A DNA stretch of 64,000 nt from Streptomyces kanamyceticus. Its GTDB lineage: Bacteria > Actinomycetota > Actinomycetes > Streptomycetales > Streptomycetaceae. Below are positions 6,343-13,131 of this stretch, one piece after another (position 1 is the stretch's first letter; each line of letters begins with the position of its first letter). Where the stretch lies: NCBI RefSeq assembly GCF_008704495.1, contig NZ_CP023699.1, positions 1,240,001 through 1,304,000 on the forward strand. Direction: 5' to 3'. Under the pieces are notes generated by a model, which did not search any database, was not told the origin of the DNA, and saw nothing but the letters and a program-made list of their open reading frames with translations. A program made the position numbers and the translations under genes.

Positions 6343-8655
6343 ATGGACCAGCTCAGCCACCAGTTCATCACCATCGCAGGGGCCCGCGAGAACAACCTCA
6401 AGGAGGTGAGCCTGCGCATCCCGAAGGGCCGTCTGACGGTCTTCACCGGGGTCTCCGGGTCCGGCAAGTCGTCGGTCGTGTTCGACACGATCGCGGTCGA
6501 GTCGCAGCGCCAGCTGAACGAGACCTTCACCTGGTTCGTCCGCAACCGGCTGCCCAAGTACGAGCGGCCGCACGCGGACACCATCGAGGACCTCTCGCCC
6601 GCGATCGTCGTCGACCAGAAGCCGATCGGCGGTCACTCCCGCTCGACGGTGGGCACGATGACCGACATCTACTCGGTGATCCGGGTGCTGTTCTCCCGGC
6701 ACGGCACACCCAGCGCGGGAGGGGCGACCGCGTACTCGTTCAACGACCCGTCGGGCATGTGTCCCGAGTGCGACGGCCTCGGGCGCACGGTGCGGCCCGA
6801 CTACGGCCGCATCCTCGACCCCGCCAAGTCCCTGGCGGACGGCGCGGTCCTCTTCCCGCCGTTCGCCGCGGGGACCTGGCAGGGCCAGACGTACACGAAC
6901 ACCACCGACCTGGACACCCACAAGCCGGTCGGTGAATTCACCGCCGCCGAGCGGGAGTTCCTGCTGCGCGGCGGCGGCAGCAAGAAGGTCAACGTCAACA
7001 ACACCGGCGGCGCGCGGGACATCGACTACGAGGGCCTCGCCGACCGCTTCGAGCGGCTCTACCTCAACCGTGACCTGTCGACGCTCGCCCAGAAGACCCG
7101 CGACATGGTGCAGGAGTTCCTCCAGGAGGGCCGCTGCCCCACCTGTCACGGCGCCCGGCTCAACGCGGCGGCACTGGCCACCCGCATCGGCGGCCTGAGC
7201 ATCACCGACTGCACCCGCATGGAGGTCACCGACCTCATCGTCGCGCTCGGCCGGATCCACGACCCGGTGGCGGGCCCGATCGCCGGGGCGGCGGTGGCGG
7301 CCCTGGAGCGGATCGAGGCGATCGGCCTCGGCTACCTCAGCCTGGACCGCGAGACGTCCAGCCTGTCGGGCGGCGAGGGGCAGCGCCTGAAGATGGTGCG
7401 CCACCTCGGCTCCAGCCTGACCGGCATGACGTACATCTTCGACGAGCCCAGCGTCGGACTGCACCCGCGCGACGTGGGGCGCCTGAACGATCTGCTGCTG
7501 CGGCTGCGCGACAAGGGCAACACGGTGCTCGTGGTCGAGCACGACCCGGACGTGATCGCGGTCGCCGACCACGTCGTCGACATGGGCCCGAGGGCCGGGA
7601 CGGGCGGCGGCCTCGTCGTCTTCGAGGGCACCCCGGACGAGCTGCGCGGCGCGGACACGCTCACCGGACGCCAGCTGCGCCGCACCAGGGGCGTCAAGGA
7701 GCGCCCGCGCGAGGCGACCGGCGGGCACTGGATCGAGGACGCCGATCTGCACAACCTCAAGAACGTGAGCGTGCGGGTGCCGACCGGGGTGCTCACGGCG
7801 GTGACCGGCGTCGCGGGTTCGGGCAAGAGCACGCTGGTGTCCGGGGCCTACGTCGGGTCGCGCCCCGACGCCGTGGTCGTCGACCAGTCGGCGATCGGCA
7901 TCTCGGGCCGCTCGACCCCGGCCACGTACCTCGGGATCATGGACACCCTGCGCAAGCTCTTCGCGCGCGAGACCGGCGAGCGGGCGAGCCTGTTCAGCTT
8001 CAACTCGCAGGGCGCGTGCGAGCGTTGCCAGGGGCGCGGGATCATCTACAGCGACCTCGCGTTCATGGATCCGGTGACCACGACCTGCGAGGCGTGCGAG
8101 GGGCGCCGCTTCAAGGAGGAGGTGCTGCGGCTCACCGTCGGCGGCCACTCGATCGTCGACGTCCTGGAGATGACCGCCGAGCGGGCCCTGGACTTCTTCG
8201 ACCGGCTCGGCGACGGCTTCGACGACAAGGGCGTACGCCGCCGTCTGGGCGCCCTGCGGGACGTGGGCCTGACCTATCTCACGCTCGGCCAGCCGCTGAG
8301 CACGCTCTCCGGCGGCGAGCGCCAACGCATCAAGCTGGCCACCCAGTTGCACCGCACGGGCACGACGTACGTCCTGGACGAGCCGACCACCGGGCTGCAC
8401 ATGGCCGACGTCGACGGGCTGCTCGCGCTGCTCGACCGGCTGGTCGACGCGGGCAACACCGTGGTGGTCGTCGAGCACAACCTCGACGTGGTCAAGCACG
8501 CGGACTGGGTGATCGACCTGGGACCCGACGGCGGCAAGCACGGCGGGCGGATCGTCTTCGAGGGCACGCCCGCACAACTCCTGGACGCCACCGGGTCGTT
8601 CACGGCGGATCATCTTCGCGGCGCTCTGGGCCGGGAGCGGGCGCACGCTGCATGA
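6343..8655 (+). CDS. UvrA-like ABC ATPase (DrrC-type excinuclease paralogue)
   Basis: The 770-residue protein is a UvrA relative, clearly shorter than the 950-1000 residues of housekeeping UvrA, as in the DrrC-type drug-resistance paralogues. It has two ABC ATPase halves (Walker A GVSGSGKSS near 40 and GVAGSGKST near 490; signatures LSGGEGQRLK and LSGGERQRIK; Walker B FDEPSVGLHP and LDEPTTGLHM) and CxxC zinc modules CPECDGLG, CPTCHGARL, CERCQGRG and CEACEGRRF. The UvrB-binding insertion appears missing. Members remove DNA-intercalating drugs or contribute to repair. It begins ten bases after the ABC-F stop, so the two are one operon. Confidence 0.85.
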   Translation: MDQLSHQFITIAGARENNLKEVSLRIPKGRLTVFTGVSGSGKSSVVFDTIAVESQRQLNETFTWFVRNRLPKYERPHADTIEDLSPAIVVDQKPIGGHSRSTVGTMTDIYSVIRVLFSRHGTPSAGGATAYSFNDPSGMCPECDGLGRTVRPDYGRILDPAKSLADGAVLFPPFAAGTWQGQTYTNTTDLDTHKPVGEFTAAEREFLLRGGGSKKVNVNNTGGARDIDYEGLADRFERLYLNRDLSTLAQKTRDMVQEFLQEGRCPTCHGARLNAAALATRIGGLSITDCTRMEVTDLIVALGRIHDPVAGPIAGAAVAALERIEAIGLGYLSLDRETSSLSGGEGQRLKMVRHLGSSLTGMTYIFDEPSVGLHPRDVGRLNDLLLRLRDKGNTVLVVEHDPDVIAVADHVVDMGPRAGTGGGLVVFEGTPDELRGADTLTGRQLRRTRGVKERPREATGGHWIEDADLHNLKNVSVRVPTGVLTAVTGVAGSGKSTLVSGAYVGSRPDAVVVDQSAIGISGRSTPATYLGIMDTLRKLFARETGERASLFSFNSQGACERCQGRGIIYSDLAFMDPVTTTCEACEGRRFKEEVLRLTVGGHSIVDVLEMTAERALDFFDRLGDGFDDKGVRRRLGALRDVGLTYLTLGQPLSTLSGGERQRIKLATQLHRTGTTYVLDEPTTGLHMADVDGLLALLDRLVDAGNTVVVVEHNLDVVKHADWVIDLGPDGGKHGGRIVFEGTPAQLLDATGSFTADHLRGALGRERAHAA

Positions 8656-8693
8656 TGTGCGGCACTGCCCCGCCGCCGTAGGGAGTCGCCGCT

Positions 8694-9467
8694 GTGCCCA
8701 GCAAGAAGGCCCTGATCCGCCGCCCGGGACCGCGCATAGCCGAGGGCCTGGTCACCGGAGTGCGCCCGCCGGTCGATCCGGGCCTCGCGCTGCGGCAGTG
8801 GGCCGCGTACGTGGAGACGCTCGCGGCCCACGGCTGGCAGACCCTGGAGGTGGAGCCCGCCGACCACTGCCCGGACGCGGTGTTCGTCGAGGACACGGTG
8901 GCCGTCTTCCGCAACGTTGCGCTGATCGCCCGCCCCGGCGCCCCGTCCCGCCTCGACGAGACGCCGGGCGTGGAGGAGGCGGTGGCCAGGCTCGGCGCCT
9001 CGGTGGCCTGGGTGTGGGAGCCGGGCACGCTGGACGGCGGTGACGTCCTGAAGGTCGGCGACACGGTCTATGTGGGGCGCGGCGGCAGGACCAACGCGGA
9101 CGGGGTGCGGCAGCTGCGGGCCGCCTTCGCACCGCTGGGGGCGCGCGTCGTCGCCGTGCCCGTGACCAGGGTCCTGCATCTGAAGTCCGCGGTGACGGCG
9201 CTGCCCGACGGGACGGTCATCGGATACGAGCCGCTCGTCGACCACCCCTCGCTCTTCCCGCGCTTCCTGCCCGTGCCGGAGGAGGCGGGCGCGCACGTGG
9301 TGCTCCTCGGCGGCGGGAAACTGCTGATGTCGGCGAGCGCGCCGCAGAGCGCGGCACTCCTCGCCGACGTCGGATTCGACCCCGTTCTGGTGGACATCAG
9401 CGAGTTCGAGAAGCTCGAAGGCTGTGTGACGTGCCTCTCAGTCCGGCTCCGTGACCTGTACGTCTGA
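8694..9467 (+). CDS. ddaH: N(G),N(G)-dimethylarginine dimethylaminohydrolase
   Basis: The 257-residue enzyme hydrolyses dimethylarginine to citrulline and dimethylamine. The amidinotransferase-fold landmarks are present: FVEDTVAVF (acidic residues binding the guanidinium), LDGGDVLKVG, LHLKSAVTALPDGTVI with the catalytic His, and the catalytic Cys near the C-terminus in EGCVTCLSVRL. The GTG at 8694 has AGGGAG about seven bases upstream. It follows the UvrA-like gene by 38 bases on the same strand and may be read as part of that operon, although no functional link is obvious. Confidence 0.88.
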   Translation: MPSKKALIRRPGPRIAEGLVTGVRPPVDPGLALRQWAAYVETLAAHGWQTLEVEPADHCPDAVFVEDTVAVFRNVALIARPGAPSRLDETPGVEEAVARLGASVAWVWEPGTLDGGDVLKVGDTVYVGRGGRTNADGVRQLRAAFAPLGARVVAVPVTRVLHLKSAVTALPDGTVIGYEPLVDHPSLFPRFLPVPEEAGAHVVLLGGGKLLMSASAPQSAALLADVGFDPVLVDISEFEKLEGCVTCLSVRLRDLYV

Positions 9468-9541
9468 CCAGCATTGAGGCGGTAGTTGCGGCAGGGGCGG
9501 GTGGGGCCGTGGCCCGGAGACCCTTTACGGCGGGTTTAACC

Positions 9542-9571
9542 TACGGCAACGTAACCTACGACACCGTAGGT
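9542..9571. promoter_or_regulatory. Tandem palindromic operator upstream of the desaturase
   Basis: Two dyads stand side by side: TACG-GCAA-CGTA (9542-9553) and ACCTACG-ACAC-CGTAGGT (9554-9571), with the same N4 spacer and centres 15 bases apart. They lie 59-88 bases before the GTG start, within the 162-base gap upstream of the desaturase. The shape suits a dimeric TetR-type lipid regulator bound as a pair. The regulator is not encoded beside it. Confidence 0.55.
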
Positions 9572-9629
9572 AGTGCACCGCTCGCACTTCCCCGCTCGTA
9601 AGAACTCCCGTCCCCCTTCTGGAGCCCCC

Positions 9630-10604
9630 GTGACGATCACCTCTCCCCACCTCGGCAGCAGCGCGGACAGCTGGACCGACGCCCGGCTGCTCTACGCGCT
9701 GGAGGAAGTGGTCGAGCAGGAACTCAATCGCCACCTGAAGGTGGCCAAGGACTGGATGCCCCACGAGTACGTCCCGTTCTCCGACGCCCGCAACTTCCCC
9801 GGGATCTTCGAGGACGGCGAGGCGTGGGAGAAGGGCCAGTCCCCGGTCACCGACATCGGGCGCATCGCCCTGGTGGTCAACCTGCTCACCGAGGACAACC
9901 TCCCCAGTTACCACCACGAGATCGCCTCGCTCTTCGGCCGCGACGGCGCCTGGGGCACCTGGGTGCACCGCTGGACGGCCGAGGAGGGCCGCCACGGCAT
10001 CGTGATGCGCGACTACCTCCTCGCCTCGCGCGCGGTCGACCCGGACCAGCTGGAGCAGTTCCGGATGGCGCACATGAGCGAGGGCTTCGAGTCGGACAAC
10101 CGGCACTCGATGCTGCACTCGGTCGCGTACGTCGCCTTCCAGGAGCTGGCCACCCGCATCTCGCACCGCAACACCGGACACCAGTCGGGCGACCCGGTCT
10201 GCGACCGCATGCTGTCGCGCATCGCGACCGACGAGAACCTCCACATGGTCTTCTACCGGAACCTGCTCAAGGCCGCCTTCGAGCTCGCCCCCGACCTCAC
10301 GATGCAGGCCGTGCGCGACGTGGTCGTCAACTTCCGCATGCCGGGGCACGGCATGCCGGGCTTCGAGCGGGCCGCCGCGCAGATGGCCATCGGCGAGGTC
10401 TACAACATGCGCATCCACCACGACGACGTGCTGCAGCCCGTCCTGCGCTTCCTGAAGGTCCTGGAGATCGACGGGCTCGGCCCCGAGGGCCTCAAGGCGC
10501 AGGAGGAGCTGGGCTTCTTCATGGGCGGGCTCGACGCGGAGGCGTCGAAGTTCGACGAGAAGCTGGCCGCGCGCAAGGCGCGGATGGCGGCGCGGGGCGC
10601 CTGA
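9630..10604 (+). CDS. Acyl-ACP desaturase (diiron, DesA type)
   Basis: The 324-residue protein belongs to the soluble stearoyl-ACP-type desaturase family, which introduces a cis double bond into acyl-ACP using O2 and ferredoxin. The two diiron helices are visible: the EDNLPSYHHEI and TAEEGRHGIVMRDYL segments supply E/ExxH ligands, and TDENLHMVFYRNL supplies the last ExxH pair. It shows no membrane segments and the length is normal. GTG at 9630 follows GGAG by five bases. Transcription is probably controlled by the tandem dyads at 9542-9571, since unsaturation genes are usually under lipid-sensing TetR repressors. Confidence 0.9.
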   Translation: MTITSPHLGSSADSWTDARLLYALEEVVEQELNRHLKVAKDWMPHEYVPFSDARNFPGIFEDGEAWEKGQSPVTDIGRIALVVNLLTEDNLPSYHHEIASLFGRDGAWGTWVHRWTAEEGRHGIVMRDYLLASRAVDPDQLEQFRMAHMSEGFESDNRHSMLHSVAYVAFQELATRISHRNTGHQSGDPVCDRMLSRIATDENLHMVFYRNLLKAAFELAPDLTMQAVRDVVVNFRMPGHGMPGFERAAAQMAIGEVYNMRIHHDDVLQPVLRFLKVLEIDGLGPEGLKAQEELGFFMGGLDAEASKFDEKLAARKARMAARGA

Positions 10605-10610
10605 CCCGCA

Positions 10611-11435
10611 TCAGCCCGTGCCCGGGGTGCCGGTGCCCGGGGTGCCGGTGCCCGGCAGGGGCCGCACGGTGAGCATCTGCTGGGCCTGGCCGACCGGTCC
10701 CGCGATGTCGTGGAGCACGGTGCTCGTGGTGCCCTGCCCGGTGGGTCCGAAGGTGACGGTGGTGTCGAGTCCGACCCAGCGTCCTTCGGGCTGCCGGTGG
10801 AGGTGGACCGTCAGGTCCACGTTGGGGAACATCCAGGCCGTGGGCGGCTGGCGGACGGCGATGCCGTTGGCGGTGTCGACCAGCGCGACGTAGGCGGCGA
10901 GCGGGCTGACGTCCCGGCCCGCGACGAGGTCGAGGCCGGTGGAGATCCACGCCGTCGTACGGCCGGGACGCGGGGGCGCGACGGCGCGGGCGTCGAGCGA
11001 CGCGATGTACCCGCCGGGCCACAGGTCGGCCAGCGGCCAGGGTTCGAGCGTGTCAGGGTGCGGGAGCGCGTCGGCGCCGCCACCTGCCACGGCGGTCGTG
11101 TCACCGGACCCGAGCAGCCAGGCCCTCGCCCGCACCACGGGCCGGTCGGCGACGAACGCGACCGCTTCGAGCAGTTCGATGGTGCGGCCCGGGCGGACGC
11201 TCTCCACCCGTATCTCGCACTCGTCGAGCGCGAGCCGCCCCAGGATGTCGAAGCTGATCCGGGACAGCACGAGGCCGCTCTCCGGCCGTGCGGCCAGATA
11301 CCGGTCGATCGCGTGGACGATGAGGCCGCCCAGCGGGCTGAAGTGCAGCTCCGCCGGGTCCCACGCGCCGCTGGCATGAGCGGTGGGCTTGTAGCGGTGC
11401 TCGTCGATGGGCTCGTAGTAACTGCCGGTGTTCAA
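10611..11435 (-). CDS. Thioesterase family protein (double hot-dog)
   Basis: The 274-residue product starts at TTG 11435 (MNTGSYYEPIDEHRYKP) with GGAAAGG upstream. It resembles TesB-like acyl-CoA thioesterase domains. The motif HFSPLGGLIVHAIDRYL begins the first hot-dog, followed by LSRISFDILGRL and an ARAWLLG strand; the second half contains WMFPNVDLTVHLHR and WVGLDTTVTFGPTGQGTTSTVLHD. The family hydrolyses acyl-CoA thioesters. It is convergent with the desaturase, six bases apart. The last residues are short PGTGT repeats encoded by a 15-base tandem repeat, probably a neutral C-terminal extension. Confidence 0.75.
   Translation of the reverse strand: MNTGSYYEPIDEHRYKPTAHASGAWDPAELHFSPLGGLIVHAIDRYLAARPESGLVLSRISFDILGRLALDECEIRVESVRPGRTIELLEAVAFVADRPVVRARAWLLGSGDTTAVAGGGADALPHPDTLEPWPLADLWPGGYIASLDARAVAPPRPGRTTAWISTGLDLVAGRDVSPLAAYVALVDTANGIAVRQPPTAWMFPNVDLTVHLHRQPEGRWVGLDTTVTFGPTGQGTTSTVLHDIAGPVGQAQQMLTVRPLPGTGTPGTGTPGTG
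10618..10655. repeat. 15-base tandem repeat at the thioesterase 3' end
   Basis: GTGCCCGGGGTGCCG is present in two exact copies (10618-10632 and 10633-10647) plus half of a third. It encodes PGTGT-type repeats at the C-terminus of the leftward thioesterase and is likely to vary in copy number. Confidence 0.8.
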
Positions 11436-11469
11436 CGGTGCGTACCTTTCCGGATGCGGCCGCGGGGCC

Positions 11470-11799
11470 TCACGTGGCGAAGACCGTGCTGGCCAGGATC
11501 ACATGGACGGCCGTGCCGCCGACAATGCTCAACAGCGCGTTGCGGCGCCACAGATGGAGCCCGACGGTGACGGCGAGGGCCACCACCGGGGCCAGGGCGC
11601 GCGGTTGCGTGAGGGGGATGTCGCGCAGGCAGTAGACGACGAGGATCAGCATGACGCCCGCGGGCATGCGGGTGCTGAGGTACTGGACGGTGCCGCTCGC
11701 GCGCAGCGGGGCGAGGGCGGCGAAGGGCAGGGCGCGCAGCGTCCAGGTGACGGCGGCGGTGATGACGACCGCGGCGACGGCATAGCGGGCGTCAGGCAC
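11470..11799 (-). CDS. azlD: AzlD family branched-chain amino acid exporter subunit
   Basis: The 109-residue protein is almost entirely hydrophobic with about four membrane helices and the AzlD features TWTLRALPFAALAPLR and YLSTRMPAGVMLILVVYCL. AzlD pairs with AzlC to export branched-chain or other neutral amino acids. Its start overlaps the end of azlC by eight bases, so the two are translationally coupled. The divergent Lrp/AsnC regulator is the expected controller, as is typical for azlCD. Confidence 0.9.
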   Translation of the reverse strand: MPDARYAVAAVVITAAVTWTLRALPFAALAPLRASGTVQYLSTRMPAGVMLILVVYCLRDIPLTQPRALAPVVALAVTVGLHLWRRNALLSIVGGTAVHVILASTVFAT

Positions 11800-12553
11800 G
11801 GCCGGGCCTCCTGCCGGTGGCGAGGTGGCGGACCAGGAGCCCGAGGGTGAACAGGGCGAAGGCGGCGAGGAGCAGCTCGCCGGGGAAGAGCAGCCGGGCG
11901 AACAGGGCGCTGAGCAGGGCGAGCAGCGGCGTGGGCAGATCGCCGCGCAGGTCCCGGACGGCGTCGACGGCGAGGACGGTGAACAGGGCGGTCAGCGCGA
12001 AGTCCAGGCCCGTGACGCCCTCGGGGATCAGCGAGCCGAGCAGGGCTCCCGCGGTCGCGCCGCCCACCCAGTACAGGTGCAGCAGGAGCTGCAGCCCGAT
12101 GATGCGCGGGCCCGGCCAGGAGCGGGCCTTCTCCCCCGAGGTCAGGGCGTACGCCTCGTCGCTGAGCGCGAAGGTGCCGTACGCCTTGCCGAGCCGCCCC
12201 TGGACGCGGTGCAGCGGGTAGGACAGGGCGTAGAAGACGTGCCGGACGTTCACCATGAAGGCGGTCGCGGCGATCGAGGCCAGCGGGACGGCGGCGGCGA
12301 CCATGCCGATGAGCAGGAACTCGAACGAGCCCGCGTAGATGAGCGCGGCGGACAGGCTCGCCCACCACCAGTCGATGCCGGACTGGGTGACGAGCGCCCC
12401 GAAGGCGAGGCCGATGGGCACGAACGCGAGACCTACGGAAGCGGTGTCCCCCAGTGCGACGCGCAGCCCCGAGAGGGGCCGGGAGGGTGGGGCGGAGGTG
12501 GGGACAGGGGTGGGCGCGGGGGTGTCGCCGACAACGGGTGGAGCTATTCGCAT
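11792..12553 (-). CDS. azlC: AzlC family branched-chain amino acid exporter permease
   Basis: The 253-residue integral membrane protein has a proline-rich cytoplasmic N-terminus, then several hydrophobic helices including VGLAFVPIGLAFGALV and YAGSFEFLLIGMVAA, and the family motif FMVNVRHVFYALSY. It is the larger subunit of the AzlCD exporter. It starts 62 bases from the divergent Lrp gene. The low-GC start region contains the likely regulatory site. Confidence 0.9.
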   Translation of the reverse strand: MRIAPPVVGDTPAPTPVPTSAPPSRPLSGLRVALGDTASVGLAFVPIGLAFGALVTQSGIDWWWASLSAALIYAGSFEFLLIGMVAAAVPLASIAATAFMVNVRHVFYALSYPLHRVQGRLGKAYGTFALSDEAYALTSGEKARSWPGPRIIGLQLLLHLYWVGGATAGALLGSLIPEGVTGLDFALTALFTVLAVDAVRDLRGDLPTPLLALLSALFARLLFPGELLLAAFALFTLGLLVRHLATGRRPGRA

Positions 12554-12570
12554 GCCGACATTTTATAAAG

Positions 12571-12595
12571 ATCCACGCCTAATATGGTTGCGGAT
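12571..12595. promoter_or_regulatory. Candidate Lrp/AsnC box between azlC and its regulator
   Basis: ATCC (12571-12574) and GGAT (12592-12595) frame an AT-rich core TAATATGG in the 62-base divergent promoter. Lrp-type proteins bind loosely conserved dyads of this width, and the site lies between azlC and the Lrp gene. The match is modest. Confidence 0.4.
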
Positions 12596-12615
12596 AGTGG
12601 CTCTATGATGGCCCC

Positions 12616-13074
12616 GTGAGCAATGAAATTCGCCTTGACGCCCTGGACCACGAAATTTTGTTTCACCTGCGGCAGGACGGCCGTCTGACCAACGTCGAAC
12701 TGGCCAAACGCGTCGGCCTGACCGCGCCGCCCTGTCTGCGCAGGGTCAAGCGCCTGGAGGAATCCGGCGTCATCGCCGGCTACCACGCGGTCCTCAACAC
12801 CGAAGCCCTCGGCCGCGGCCTCGAAGTCCTCATCGATGTCGAGGTCAGCGCCAACGACCGCAAGACGTACCTGGAGTTCGAGGAGGTCGTGGCCTCCTAC
12901 GAGGAGGTCATAGAGGTCCGGCGGATGTTCGGCCGCCCCGACTACTTCATCCGCGTCGCGGTCGCCGACCACGCCGCCTACGAGGCCTTCCTCACCGGCA
13001 AGCTCACCGGCCTCCCCTGTGTCCTGCGCGTCGACTCCCACCTGACCATGAAGACGGTGAAGCCGGGACCCTGA
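12616..13074 (+). CDS. Lrp/AsnC family transcriptional regulator
   Basis: The 152-residue regulator has an N-terminal winged helix (LDALDHEILFHLRQDGRLTN, then VELAKRVGLTAPPCLRRVKRLEE) and a C-terminal RAM ligand domain (TYLEFEEVVASYEEVIEVRRMFGRPDYFIRVAV), the standard size and order for the family. Lrp/AsnC proteins sense amino acids as multimers. Being divergent from azlCD, it most likely controls amino acid export. GTG 12616 is close to the promoter. Confidence 0.92.
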   Translation: MSNEIRLDALDHEILFHLRQDGRLTNVELAKRVGLTAPPCLRRVKRLEESGVIAGYHAVLNTEALGRGLEVLIDVEVSANDRKTYLEFEEVVASYEEVIEVRRMFGRPDYFIRVAVADHAAYEAFLTGKLTGLPCVLRVDSHLTMKTVKPGP

Positions 13075-13131
13075 CCGCAGCCGATTTACGAACGCCCCTC
13101 GCGGTGCAACGGTGGGCGAGGGGGTGAACCC

